DNA from: Cercophora sp. LCS_1
Lineage: Eukaryota > Ascomycota > Sordariomycetes > Sordariales > Lasiosphaeriaceae
Direction of reading: 5' to 3'
Assembly (NCBI GenBank): GCA_036250225.1
Contig: JAPZLL010000027.1
Location: 248,001 to 312,000, forward strand
Length of the DNA: 64,000 bases
Shown here: positions 36,752-47,192 of the stretch, piece after piece
Layout of the letters: each line of letters starts with the position of its first letter
How positions within the stretch are numbered: the stretch's first letter is position 1
Notes under the pieces: generated by a model
The model's database searches: none
The model's input: the letters and a program-made list of their open reading frames with translations, nothing else
Told to the model about the DNA's origin: nothing
Made by a program: the position numbers and the translations under genes

Positions 36752-37511
36752 CTAAGCCTTCCTCCTCTTTACCCCCTTCTTGGCGGTCCCTGCATCCGCC
36801 CCCGACGACGCCTCAGCCACCGACCCAACACCGCTCACATTCGCATTCGCCAACGCCTCCAACATCTCAGGTGTATATCCAGACACTGCGGCGGCCTCTT
36901 CCTGTTTGGTCACAACCCGTTTCGGATCTGCCTTCCCAACAGCCGGGATCCCCGTTGCGAGCACAGTCTGGAACGGCGCAGCAATGAAGTGACCCGCGGT
37001 ATCAAACCACTCGGTGAACGGCCTGCTAATCTCCAGCTTTTCTTTCTTGCCACTCTTGGTCTCAACCTCGACCGTCAGGTTGTACACGGGCACGTTCTTC
37101 TTCACGCTCGACGAGATGCGCACCGTTGCGTCGCCCGACGGCGACGTCCCCTCGTAGATGGTGCCGCGCTCTACGTACACGATCCACAGCGTCAGCGCGC
37201 CGTTGAGGAGCGAGTAGAGGGCTACTGCCGCGGCCGTGAACCATTTTGTAGCGTCGAAGCCGAATTTGTAGTCCCAAAGGAAGCAGGCGGCTGCGAGCGT
37301 GAAGGCACCGTAGCCGAGGGCGAGGCGGACGTCGGTTAGACGGTGGGATTGTCTGAATTTGAGCGAGTTGAGGTAGTTGGGGATTGCGTCGTCGGATGTG
37401 TTTTTGAGGTCTGAGGCAACCAAGTTAGTGGAGGGTGGTGGGAATGGGGGATGGAGCTGGGTACTTGCCTGCGAGATTGTAGACGGCGATCTTTTCTTGT
37501 GAGGCCGCCAT
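36752..37511 (-). CDS. spc2: Signal peptidase complex subunit 2 (SPC2/SPC25)
   Basis: Non-catalytic subunit of the ER signal peptidase complex, which also contacts the Sec61 channel. Exons 37469-37511 and 36752-37410 encode 233 residues. The 58-nt intron appears to have a GC donor (GCAG|GCAAGT) and TCAG acceptor; no GT donor in this stretch keeps the frame. The start reads MAASQEKIAVYNLADLKNTS. Two membrane segments follow the family motif DVRLALGYGAFTLAAACFLWDYK: the second is FTAAAVALYSLLNGALTLWIV. Then comes the cytosolic domain (YVERGTIYEG, VKKNVPVYNLTVEVET, FTEWFDTAGHFIA). The C terminus is Ala/Gly-rich and ends KKGVKRRKA. It is divergent from EMC3 with 385 bp between starts. Confidence 0.92.
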
Positions 37512-37896
37512 TGTGTGCGATTGTGTATGTCGTTGTCGTCCGGCTTGAGAGCGGTTGGCGGTGAGCTGCTGGGTTGGTGGTGATACAGGGGGCCAAGCTT
37601 GTTGAAGCCAGTGTTCAAGAAACCGCTGTGGTGTTGCATGCTCGCTTGGAAAGGCCACCTTTGGTCGCGTTTACACAGTAGGTTGGAGAAATGTGGGTCC
37701 AAATTGGACCCCTGCTCGATGCGGCTGCTGTGACAGGGATGTGATGCGCGCCGCCGCCCGCGCTTGAATGAACGGCCGCCAAGCTCCGCTTTGGCGCAAG
37801 CTCCAACTTGACGACATCTTCTCCCTTTTCGCCCCTCCCGAGACAGACGATTTGCGATTGCGAGCGCCGAGGGCCGGCGCAAATATATCGAGGAAA
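37512..37896. promoter_or_regulatory. Bidirectional promoter SPC2/EMC3
   Basis: 385 bp between the divergent start codons of two ER membrane-protein biogenesis genes. Nothing else fits in this space, so a shared promoter is likely. No specific site was established. Confidence 0.55.
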
Positions 37897-38899
37897 ATGG
37901 CACAGGTTCCGGTTCAGACGATCCACAGGGATCCCCAGTTATTGTGAGGATGCTCTCCCATGAAACGCAATGGCTCTGAGATTGCTGACTGCTGCGGTCA
38001 AGTTACTGGATCCTTTTCCCCATCACGCTTGTCATGGTATGGCTGCTGCTTCTGTTCCGCATATCGGGGGCGTCTGTCTGATAAGCCGTTATGTAGATTC
38101 TTACCGGTGTTCTCCGTCACTACGCCACAGTTCTGATGGCCACGGCGCCCAAGAAACTCGACCAAAAGACGATTCGGGAACAACGGTCGCTGCTCCATGG
38201 CATCGGCGTGCGGAGCAACGCTCATGTGCTGTCAACGTCCTCCTTCAATGCCCGTCGGGATGCCTTGACAACTGCCTACGAGTCCGGTGCCTATCTCAAG
38301 GACCCCGAGCGCCGCGGGCAAGCGCCTCCGAACCCCATGAGCGACCCCAGCTCGATGGACGGCATGATGGGCATGATGAAGAACCAGATGGCCATGATTA
38401 TTCCCAACACCTTGATCATGAGTTGGATCAACGCGTTTTTTAGCGGTTATGTGATCAGTATGTGCTTGCGTGCCAACGTCGCGTCAGGACTGGGGGCTAA
38501 TCCGAGCCAGTGAAACTCCCGTTCCCCTTGACTATCAAGTTTAAAAGCATGCTCCAAGCTGGTGTGGCGACCAAGGACATGGATCCCAGGTGGATGTCGA
38601 GCATCAGCTGGTACTTCCTGTGCTTTTTTGGTCTACAATCTGTGTTCAATTTTCTGCTGGGCAACGACAACGGTACGTCAGAGAACACCTGTTCGCTCTT
38701 CGTGCGCTAACGAGCTGCAGCTGCGAGCCAGATGGCACAGCAAATGAACCAGATGGGCCCTCAACAGGCGCAGATGTTTGGCCCGGGTGTTGATCCCGAC
38801 AAGCAATTTCTGGGGGAAGCTGAAAATCTTGCTGTTCTGGAGCATTATTCGGTTCTCGATAACGTCGAGGAACGCCTTTTGTCAAACGCCAAGTTATAG
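37897..38899 (+). CDS. emc3: ER membrane protein complex subunit 3 (EMC3), Oxa1-superfamily insertase
   Basis: Core insertase subunit of the ER membrane complex, which inserts tail-anchored and multispanning proteins. Exons: 37897-37943, 38003-38036, 38097-38457, 38511-38672 and 38721-38899, giving 260 residues with four short GT-AG introns in phase. The start MAQVPVQTIHRDPQLFYWIL runs into the first membrane segment (FPITLVMILTGVLRHYATVL). The cytosolic hairpin contains DQKTIREQRSLLHGIGVRSN. The next segments are IIPNTLIMSWINAFFSGYVI and WYFLCFFGLQSVFNFLLG, with KLPFPLTIKFKSMLQAGV and DMDPRWMSSISW between them, all EMC3 signatures. The tail is Gln/Met-rich, then DPDKQFLGEAENLAVLEHYS, usual for the family. 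Confidence 0.95.
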
Positions 38900-38992
38900 A
38901 TACAGATTTTAAGCATTTGTAGCTTCCCTGATAATCAGACCCGGTCATTCTCCGAAACCTGACGCCTTCCCATGATGATTTATGCTCCAAGT

Positions 38993-39898
38993 CTAGTTGC
39001 CCTCTTCTGGTTCCTCTTGATCCTGGTCCTGTTCTTCCTCATCCTGAGGGTCCCACCACCACAATGTGCAGCCGAGGCCCTCGGCTTTCATCGAGCCCCT
39101 GATCTTGTACGGAGGCTGGAGCTCGCTAGCTGGCTGGTCTCCCGCGTCAGTGGGGGCCGATGGTGCTTGGTCGTGCCATTCCTCGCTGAGGACCTCAAAC
39201 AGAACAGTCTCGTTATTGTCGTAGTAGAGGTCTGTGCCGTCCACATTCCAGACCCATAGCCCTTCCTCTGCCTTGCTGCATAGAAAATTAATATGCAAGT
39301 ACTTCAAAGTGATGCGATGGACTTACAATTCGGCTTCGTCTGGCAACTCAGCAGCAGGGATGAAGATATCATGGAAGAAATCAGTAGCAACTGAGCACCC
39401 CGTGATTAGTTCAGTCATGCTGGGGCTTAGGGGGGTCTCAACGCACGATTGATGCCTTCTTTGGACTGATTGAGGATACGAGCGATCAAAACTTCGCCTT
39501 GGAAGGGCCGGAAGACGACCATGCGAAACTCAACTGGAGAGCGGTCAGCGGCCAGGCTGGGTGAGCCACAAGTGCAGGATTACCATTGACGCTTGCAACT
39601 CCATCTCCAGGGCCAACGAGGCCTTCAGACGTCCAGAGTATGTCCCACAAGCAGATGCAGAGACCGATTTTCTGAATCACCTGTTCATGCTTTGTTAGCG
39701 AAGAGAAGCCTGACTGTGACTGAGGGTGCTTGCCTTGTTCGAGTACTTGGCGTTGATGTTGTCCTCGATGGCTATGACGCTTTGCTTATTGAAGTCTTTG
39801 GGCTCAATCTGCACCAGATCGGCAATCTTGGTCTTTGCGTGAGATGGTCAGCAAAGCGTGGCGTTAGCGGATGGACGACTACGAACGAGAATAAACAT
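38993..39898 (-). CDS. rpc25: RNA polymerase III subunit RPC25 (RPC8)
   Basis: Rpb7-like stalk subunit of RNA polymerase III, needed for initiation at tRNA and 5S genes. Exons: 39887-39898, 39734-39832, 39584-39680, 39447-39533, 39327-39390 and 38993-39275; 213 residues, matching yeast Rpc25 (212). The first exon is only 12 nt (MFIL). Key motifs: KIADLVQIEPKDFNKQSVIA, INAKYSNKVIQKIGLCICLW, VGPGDGVASVNVEFRMVVFR, PFQGEVLIARILNQSKEGIN, DFFHDIFIPAAELPDEAEF, GLWVWNVDGTDLYYDNNETV and GCTLWWWDPQ, the last being the usual Trp-rich C terminus. The tail adds a Glu/Gln-rich run. Intron 2 starts with GC (AACAAG|GCAAGC), the second GC-AG intron in this neighbourhood. Donor and acceptor choices are from frame and motif continuity. 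Confidence 0.92.
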
Positions 39899-40156
39899 TT
39901 TGACACAGCGCCCGTTGAAGTTTGAGAGCTTGTCAATCGTTGTAACTTGTGAGCCGCCGTGCCGGTGAAGTATTTAAAAGTTAGTTCCCGGTGACAGATC
40001 TACATCTTCTAGTATGCTGGGGAGAGTAACCGGCGGCGGTATGCGCAATCTCATTGTTTTGCACCTTAAAAATGGATTTGGCTTCCTGCTCTTCCCTGGG
40101 CCCCGCGATTTTCCCATTCACCCTGGACCCCTCCCACACGCCAAAGTACACACCAA

Positions 40157-40366
40157 CCTTGCATTCTTTTTCTGCCGTGGGGCTCAAAGTCAAGCTCCAA
40201 TCCTCACCGCCTGCGATATTTGGATGGCGCTAACGGTTTTCGGTTAGCGGTGACGCCACATCCTTGCATTGGTTTTCTGCCGTGGGGCACAAAAGTGAGC
40301 TCCAATGCTCACCGCCTGCGATTCTCGGACGGAGCTAACGGCTTCTGGTTAGCGGCAGCGCGATAA
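40157..40366. repeat. 105-bp tandem duplication with CCAAT box and inverted repeat in each copy
   Basis: Two gapless copies, 40157-40261 and 40262-40366, share a fixed offset of 105 at every matching block checked (CCTTGCATT, CTGCCGTGGGGC, AGCTCCAAT, CTCACCGCCTGCGAT, GCTAACGG, GGTTAGCGG). By eye roughly four fifths of positions match. Each copy has CCAAT and an inverted repeat GCTAAC-N8-GTTAGC (40229-40248 and 40334-40353). Seen directly. Confidence 0.9.
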
Positions 40367-40662
40367 TGCGGTGATAGCTTCGATAATGGCGCCCGGGCCG
40401 CTACTGCGTCCGTGCAGAACGGAATCGCGCCTACAACCTTCGCCTTGGATCCCAGGAATTGTTTCCTTCTTCTCCACCAAGCAACCAACTGCCTTCTTCT
40501 GCACCGCTCTTCAGCAACGCAAATCAAGCCGTGCTTGGTGTTCTCCTTCGTCTCCCAGACTGTAAACTCTCTCTCGAGTCTTCCGGCGCTCTCTACTCTC
40601 CTTCACTGTCTTCGGTTTCGAGCGCCGCTGCCTTTGGTGCAATTGCGTGCAAGCCGCTGGAA

Positions 40663-40748
40663 GTAAGTCAACCAACCACCTCCGTCGCTCGGTCGCGCGC
40701 CGGGCATCTCGTCGCCTGTACATTGTCTACATCTGTTCTTTCCTTCAG
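40663..40748 (+). other. Probable 5'-UTR intron of the NUFIP-domain gene
   Basis: A consensus donor GTAAGT at 40663 and an acceptor TCCTTCAG ending at 40748 enclose 86 nt and lie 24 nt before the start codon. Inferred from splice consensus only. Confidence 0.55.
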
Positions 40749-40772
40749 CGAGAACTTGAAGTAGATTGCGCG

Positions 40773-42971
40773 ATGTACAACTACGGCCCCCCTCCGTCGG
40801 CGCCCCCTCCGCCGGCGCCCACTTCCGGCAGCAACGGTCGTGGTCGCAACCACAACAGTCAGTCGCCTGCCTCCCATCACCGAGGTTACGGTGGCAGAGG
40901 CCGTGGTGCCTCTGATCGCGGCGGTTATGGCAACTACCACCAAGGCCATCACAACCATGCGACAGCATATGGCTACGGCCAGCAGCACCCCGCTCCTGCC
41001 GCGTACGGTCAGCCCAGCGCGCCCACCTACCAGGCGCCTCCTCAGCATGGTCCATACCAGCCGGCAAACCAGTATTGGCCCCAGGATCCGGCTCATCACG
41101 CCGCAACCCAGCACGTTGCGAACCATCAGGCCACCCAGCAGCATAATGTGCCGCAGCATAATGTTCAGCAGCACCACGCAACCCAGGCAAATCATTCACC
41201 ATTGCCTGCATCGGGCTACCACCCCAATTACCGGCAGATGTATGAGGCACCGAGTTCCTACAATGCGCAGCCTGCATATCCTCAAGCGCATACCGACCAG
41301 ACCTACGGCACCGCGGGCTACCAGCCGACGACTCAGCATGCGCCCCCGACAACGGTTCAGCAATGGGGCGCACATCAGACCCAGCCTGCCTATGGCAGCG
41401 ACCGCAACGGCCAAGAGCAGGCCATCCCGCCCCCGCCCCCTGCTCACGCGGGGTACCACAACTACCAGCAGATGTCGAGCGCTCCGACGGCTCCCTACCC
41501 TGCTGCGCATTATGGACCTGCGCCTGGCCCATACCAGCCTCCTGTCGCCCAGTACCATGCACCTGGTGCGCCTGCTTTCCCAGGCCACCATGGGAACGGC
41601 CCCCGTCAGCCGTATCGTGGCGGTTATCGCGACAGCAACAGGTCGCGCGGCCATTACCACCGCGGGAACGGAGCCCATGGCCGCCACAATGTTGCACGTG
41701 GCGCCAGCAATGCTGCAGCTTCTTCATCGAGTACCGCCAACCAGCAACGATCTGATAGCACGTCTGCTGGCAAGAAGAAGAAGCGTAGGACCAACCCGAC
41801 CACCAATACCCTTGGGTTGACTCCTGCTGCGGTCGATGAAAACTCTGATGAGTTTACTGAGGATGAGAAGGTCCTTGAGGCGATGTATGGATTTGAAGCT
41901 CCTCAGTAAGTACACGATATCCGGTTCCACTTAATGATGCTAACCACGTTCAGTCCGCCCGATATCGCCGCCTGGCTCGCTGAGCGCAAAGCCAAATACC
42001 CGACGCGGGCCCGGATCGAGGCCGCCAACCCTAGCGGCGCGTCGGAAACGACCACCATTGAAGCTGGGGCACCAACAAGTGTGTCGACCACCGCATCGAC
42101 CGAAGCCGTCGCGTCGACGGGCAATGGGGAATCTTCCCGCACTGGTGAGACTCGCCTCGAGCAGAAGGCGGATAGACTGCGCAAAGAGCTTCAGAAGGTC
42201 GAGTCTACCATCAAGCGGAAGCGTGACCAAGGTGATGACGGCGATGATCTTCGCGACAGCGACCTCAACTCGTCGCCCTCGGCAACATCGTCTCCTTCGG
42301 ACAACGAGCAGCCGGAGACCATGTCATCAGCGCAGCAGGTTGCTCAGGCTGTCCCCCCTCCGCCGCAGAGGGCCGACCCCAGCAAACATTGCAAGTACTT
42401 CTCCACTGGTGGTGTTTGCGGCAAGCGTGGAAAGTGCCGCTTCGTCCACGATAATGACGTGCGCGCAGCTGCCATTGCCGCGCGCGACGAAAACGGTGGT
42501 CGGATGACGATCACTCAGCGTCTTACACTCAACGATAAGGAGCAAGAGGATCTTACAATCCTCAAGACCCTGAAGTATCTCCAGGACACGGGCGTTCTCA
42601 AGCGCGAAATCACAGTTGGTGCCCAAGCTATCGCAGCAGAAAGCCCCGCAACCCCAGCTGGCTCGACTCCGGTTGTCTCGACCCCGACTGCCTTGCCTGA
42701 GGCTGCCAACGCCGGCGCACCCAGCAGCACAGCTGAGGTTAGCACATCTGCTGAAGCCAACGCAATCTCTTCGTCTGTTCGCACACGTCACGATGACGGC
42801 ATTGACTCACTGCCTCTGGGCTCGAGTCTTCGTTCGCTCCCGGTGAACCATCAGGGTCTGCCCCCGAGACCCCCTCCGAGTTCCGTTCCCCATGACCAGA
42901 ACCAGCTGTATCCTGGTTGGAATATGGGTGGTTTCGGCGGCACTGGTGTTCGGCCTGCCGACAAAAAGTAG
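40773..42971 (+). CDS. NUFIP1-domain CCCH zinc-finger protein (Rsa1/NUFIP-like, snoRNP assembly)
   Basis: Probable nuclear RNA-associated protein; NUFIP1/Rsa1 relatives assemble box C/D snoRNPs with the R2TP chaperone. Exons 40773-41905 and 41954-42971 (48-nt intron, CA|GTAAGT to CAG) encode 716 residues. The first 320 residues are low-complexity, rich in Pro, Gln, Tyr, Ala and His with RGG-like stretches (GGRGRGASDRGGY, PYRGGYRDSNRSRGHY). After a Lys/Arg patch (GKKKKRRTN) comes the conserved NUFIP block, spliced as PQHPPDIAAWLAERKAKYPT. A coiled coil follows (EQKADRLRKELQKVESTIKR). One CCCH finger is complete: Cys524, Cys533, Cys539, His543 with C-x8-C-x5-C-x3-H spacing. The C-terminal helix LTILKTLKYLQDTGVL is also conserved-looking. 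The snoRNP role is inferred from family. Confidence 0.88.
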
Positions 42972-43925
42972 TTCCCAACAACGAATCACGCGTCACATGT
43001 TCGGAGCCTGGAACATGGGCCATGTATCTGGACGTTGACAAGCATCGATGTCACCAAAGAAGGCACATAGCAACCGAAAGCCAGACCTCGATTGCAAAAC
43101 CTTGGCAAGCGCGCACGGCGAACAACACAGCGCTTTGTTAGACTACGAATACCAACAACACGGACGATTCGGAACAGGATCACCCAGCAGAATCGATCAG
43201 CATCAGACAACAATCCGGTTCTTTCAAGATCCTCTAAGTCTGATAGCGGGCAAAGCCACTATTCTGAAATCTCGAGGTCAAGTTGACCAGTGAAAGATTT
43301 TCACGAGCTTTCGCTATCTGCAATTCATCCTATTCACAGCGGGATGAACGTTTTCTCTTTTCTTTCAGCTAGTTCCGAGAGTCATTGTGATTCTGATCAA
43401 GAAATCTTGTCAAAACTCAACGACTGCCAGTGGTGGTCTGGAAGACAAGGGAACAGTTTCTTAGAACAGCTTTCACCGAGGCGCGGTTCTAGGCAAGATA
43501 TGAGACATCAAGTCATGAGATATCAAGTCGGTACAAGGGTATCGCCAACGACCTTCGGAAGGATTTTCTTTTAGTCAGGATGGGAGGTTTATTGGAGCAT
43601 GGGAAAGGCGCAGGAGTTCTTTTTCGGTACCGATGATATCATCCGGGTTGGGGGAAAATTTTCTGGGCTATCTATCGCCCGGCGGGTAGACGTTAAACGT
43701 TGTTTCTTTTACTATCTGTTGCTGGTGTTCTTTCCTATGTTGATTACGTGGTGTTTATTTCCTATTTGTCGTGACTGCATGATTTCTTCTCGTCAACAGC
43801 AGCTGGTACTAATGATTGGTAAGTTGGGTGTGGTGGTGTTGAGAGAGGGTGATGTCACGTATGGTGTGTGTGTGTGTCAGGGTCAAGGTAAGGTATTTAC
43901 ATGTTATGATTAAGAGCCAGCTTGC
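42972..43925. other. Convergent intergenic region
   Basis: 954 bp of 3' flanks between the convergent NUFIP-domain gene and SIL1. A short (GT)n run lies at 43864-43876. No gene is supported here. Confidence 0.6.
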
Positions 43926-45194
43926 TTACAACTCGTCTTTTCCTTTTCTCTTCCCCCAGTTCGCTCTCCTCTGGGTGGCAAGTTTATCCAGAAGCTCCCA
44001 GCTCCAGTGGGTTTTGTCCTTCTTGAACCGCCTCGCAAAGTTGTTGGCATGCCAATCCCAGCAGTCCCCCTTCACCTCAGATCTGGCCTCGCACTCCTTC
44101 GCGCTCGCCTGCTTCTCGGTTGGCCACTCCCCCAACGCCGCACCCATATTCTCGTCAAGGAAGTTGTCGAGCACGAGAAAGCCAACCTTGCGTTGAGCTG
44201 GCTCCCATTCGGGATCCCGGTTTTCCACCAAGACTTCCAGTAGAAGGTCCATTCCCCCACTCGCGAGGAACTGCTTCCGAATTGCCTGATCCTTCAATAA
44301 TCCACTGATCGCTGAGATGCGTGCCTTTGCAAGCCCCGGGTCGTTCCTCTTTGCCCCGGAGAGTGGTGGCGCCATGAGCCGGAAAGTTGCCCGGCCCAGC
44401 GTCTCTTCCGAAGCAGAACATTTGACCCACTTGAGCTCATCCCAGTGCTTTGAAATCTCGGCTAGTGCTTTGGGGTTGTTTTGCACAGTTGAGCTGATAG
44501 TCAGCGCCGCGACACGAGCCTGACGCACAGCTGCGTCGTCCCCCACAGAGGAGTCGAGAGTAGCCGCCGAGTTGGCGAGGCAGAACAGTTGCTTCACCGT
44601 CTCGTAGTCCTCGGCGATCTTGAGACCATAGTAGATATCGTGCGAGATCTCCTCGAGCATCTCAAGGGCCTCGTCAGTATTGAGACCCTTCTTCAAAAAT
44701 GCTAGGGATCGGTGGAAAGCGCTACCCTCCGAGTTGTCACCACCTGCCTTGGCGCCCTTAGGCTCCTTGATTTTGCCTGCCGGATCGTAGGCAGGGGCGT
44801 TGGCGGGGATCTTGGGCGGTGGTGGAGGAGCCTCCTCCGGGTCGACGATGACGATGGCGGAGTCGACAGGAAGGCCTTTGAGTGATGGGTCCACCTCGTC
44901 TGGAACGTTGATCTTGGCCTCTCGCTGGCCTGTCTGGACATTCAGCCGGACATGGAGGCCCTTGGGAAGGTCCTGGTCCGGGTGGACGACTTGGAACTCA
45001 TCTGTTGGTTGAAAGATTTTGGGGTAGCATTCGTCCGAGTTGGTGGTGTGGCATATCAGTTCAGCCTTGTCTGAGGGTGAGGGTGCGGAGGCGGCTTCCT
45101 GCGGTGAGGGAGAGGCTGCATTGGCGCCGACTAAGGCGATGCTGAGCAGAGCGAGCAGGCTCGCTGGAAGCGAGGCTATCCGTAACCTGGCCAT
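43926..45194 (-). CDS. sil1: SIL1, ER nucleotide exchange factor for BiP/Kar2
   Basis: Releases ADP from the ER Hsp70 BiP/Kar2, supporting protein import and folding. A single exon of 422 residues. The N terminus MARLRIASLPASLLALLSIA followed by LVGANA is a typical signal peptide. The luminal part begins with an acidic region (CHTTNSDECYPKIFQPTDEF, QDLPKGLHVRLNVQTGQREA), then armadillo-like helices (LEMLEEISHDIYYGLKIAED, VKQLFCLANSAATLDSSVGD, ARISAISGLLKDQAIRKQFL, GGMDLLLEVLVE). The last four residues are KDEL, an ER retrieval signal. It is divergent from NUO17.8. An ATCACGTGCC E-box-type site at about 45645 lies in the shared promoter; a link to the unfolded-protein response is only a possibility. 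Confidence 0.94.
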   Translation of the reverse strand: MARLRIASLPASLLALLSIALVGANAASPSPQEAASAPSPSDKAELICHTTNSDECYPKIFQPTDEFQVVHPDQDLPKGLHVRLNVQTGQREAKINVPDEVDPSLKGLPVDSAIVIVDPEEAPPPPPKIPANAPAYDPAGKIKEPKGAKAGGDNSEGSAFHRSLAFLKKGLNTDEALEMLEEISHDIYYGLKIAEDYETVKQLFCLANSAATLDSSVGDDAAVRQARVAALTISSTVQNNPKALAEISKHWDELKWVKCSASEETLGRATFRLMAPPLSGAKRNDPGLAKARISAISGLLKDQAIRKQFLASGGMDLLLEVLVENRDPEWEPAQRKVGFLVLDNFLDENMGAALGEWPTEKQASAKECEARSEVKGDCWDWHANNFARRFKKDKTHWSWELLDKLATQRRANWGKRKGKDEL

Positions 45195-45952
45195 TATGTG
45201 TGTCGTCTTAAAACGTATTTTTCACAAAGCCGACGGCCTACACGCTGATGCTTTCGGCTAATCAGGTGAGTTGTCGGGTCGATGAACCACGATGTGGGCG
45301 GGCACTGTCAGGCTCCGGCCACTAGAGCGATCGATGGTAGAGTAGCGTAAAATCAGTTCATAAAAATGGCGTGTCCGGTGTGGCATTAAGTCTCTTTGCG
45401 TTGGTTTAGCTTTATAGCCATTCGCTTGATGCAGATGTGTCACCCGAAAGAAGTCGAAAGAAAGGACAGATTGACGGCTTCAGTGGACTTCGCCCCCGTG
45501 AGTTCCCTAAAAACGTCAAATTCAGCGGTCAAGCGGCAGCCCGCCAAGCACTTTACTGGGCAGCTGGTAATTGGCCGGTTCTGCCGCGCTCTACCCTTCC
45601 CTTTGCAAGCGCCTAGACGCGACAGCCGCCTCCCGTTGCTAGCAGATCACGTGCCACAGCTCTCAGCCAAGCTCTGGGGGTTTCGCGGCATCGTGATCGC
45701 AAGCTCGAATCCCATTTGTCCCTCATCCACCGAACACGCTAGACCCTTGGAAGCAGCAACTCCCACCCGAGCTGCTGCGACGACCGGCTCCTCAGGTCCG
45801 TTTTATTCTTTGGGACCCACGATCCTCCGATTTACGAACCACACGACCGGGCGAGCTCGGTGCGGTCCGGCGGAGGAACCCAGTCACCTCCGACATCTCG
45901 ATCGCACTCTCTTCTTCGCTGCAAGTGATTCCTCGGAACCGTTACAGTCACA
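45195..45952. promoter_or_regulatory. Divergent promoter SIL1/NUO17.8
   Basis: 758 bp between start codons. It holds a CACGTG E-box near 45647 and C/T-rich leader sequence on the right. No other gene fits. Confidence 0.5.
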
Positions 45953-46885
45953 ATGCAGGCCTTCAGACAGCGGGCGGCCATTGCTGCTCGGCAAGCACGA
46001 TCAACCCGGGTCCGGAATACGAGATCATACGCCTCGGGCCACGGCCACGAGCATCATGCCGAACATACGGTTGAGGAATCCTTGGGTGTAAGCCTTTCCC
46101 ACCACGACGGGCGACGAGAAAAAAGGAGAAGTGTCTTTTGAAGGCTGCCGGGTGCTAATTGGGCCGAACAGAGCGCTTTCTGGATTGGCCTTGGTCTCAT
46201 CCCCGCCTCGTGGTTCGTCTACCGCATCTCCCGACCTGGCAAGGACGGCCAGCCGAACGCCGTCACGCAATGGATCGAGAAACTCGGCGACCTGAGCAAG
46301 GAGTGGGAGACGAAGAATCACAACAACACAGCCGCCATCGAGCAAGCCGCCAGGGACAAGCACCTCTTCTTCAACGCCGGCCGAAACATCCACATCGAGC
46401 TTGGCTACCCTGAGTAGGTCCTCCTTTCCTGGCAAGCGTATGGTTGGACTATGGAGCAGTCTGGGGGTGTGTTTGGATCCCGGTCAACGAACATGCCTCT
46501 TGTTCGTCTCGGGGATGGCTGTGTAGTTCTGAAGAGTGAAGGGCTGCTGTTTGCGGGGCCCTGTTTCCCCTGCACTGCACCCTTCAGGCCAATTCGCACT
46601 ATGGAGATGGTGCCTCGCGGCTGCAAGCTGAAGGGCACACTCGATTGGGAATTTATCCCGGTTGTTTCGCCTGGAGCGTGTCCCAGAACATGTTCCACAG
46701 CTACACACATGATTATTGGTTCAATGCAATGCTGACCACGTGACAGGATATTCCAACACGGCTCTCCGTACAATGTCCCAGCTGGACACTATGTCAACCT
46801 CGACAAGGTGGTGGCCCACTACCACAAGCAGCATCTCGACGAGGAAGCACGCAAGGCAAAGAAGCTGGCGGCTTCGTCCCAGTGA
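45953..46885 (+). CDS. nuo17.8: NADH:ubiquinone oxidoreductase 17.8 kDa subunit (complex I accessory)
   Basis: Accessory membrane-arm subunit of mitochondrial complex I. Exons 45953-46087, 46172-46413 and 46747-46885 give 171 residues (introns 84 and 333 nt). The N terminus MQAFRQRAAIAARQARSTRV is a typical matrix presequence, then a His/Glu-rich stretch (GHGHEHHAEHTVEESLG). One membrane segment follows, SAFWIGLGLIPASWFVYRIS, then NAVTQWIEKLGDLSKEWETK, AARDKHLFFNAGRNIHIELG and the conserved C terminus HGSPYNVPAGHYVNLDKVVA. This matches the Neurospora 17.8 kDa subunit in design. The second intron is longer than usual for this region; its donor is GTAGGT and its acceptor GACAG, and the frame across it (YPEIFQHGSP) supports it. 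Confidence 0.87.
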
Positions 46886-47192
46886 TACGAGCTGTGGCAG
46901 GGTCCTCGACCAATGTTTAACTAAATACCCGCTTGTGGCACATGTATTGTACATAGACACGCCGAGGCAAAATTGTTCATGACCAAACGCCCCTTCTTCT
47001 GTCCCCCTTGGTTGACGCTTACTGTGCTCTTTCCGTCGCCCGGCCTCGCGCCAGGGCTCTCCTTCCCGCATTCCTTTTTCGCAGACCTTGCAGCTGTCGT
47101 CCGTGTCGTGTCGTGGCTCATGCAGCTCGCATCATCGTCAACATCCCATCCATCACTACGGGCCGCGGAACCGAGCTGACACAGACCACGAC
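46886..47192. other. Short tandem intergenic region
   Basis: 307 bp between two plus-strand genes; it must hold the 3' end of NUO17.8 and the promoter of the SET gene. C/T-rich, with no further feature seen. Confidence 0.6.

Larger units (their letters stand above)
39899..40772. promoter_or_regulatory. Divergent promoter RPC25/NUFIP gene
   Basis: 874 bp between divergent starts, containing the 105-bp tandem duplication at 40157-40366 and, closer to the plus-strand gene, a probable 5'-leader intron at 40663-40748. CCAAT boxes occur in each duplicate. Confidence 0.6.

Noticed and set aside
40603..41727. 374-codon minus-strand frame
   Set aside because: Shadow of the low-complexity Pro/Gln/His-rich NUFIP-domain gene on the plus strand.
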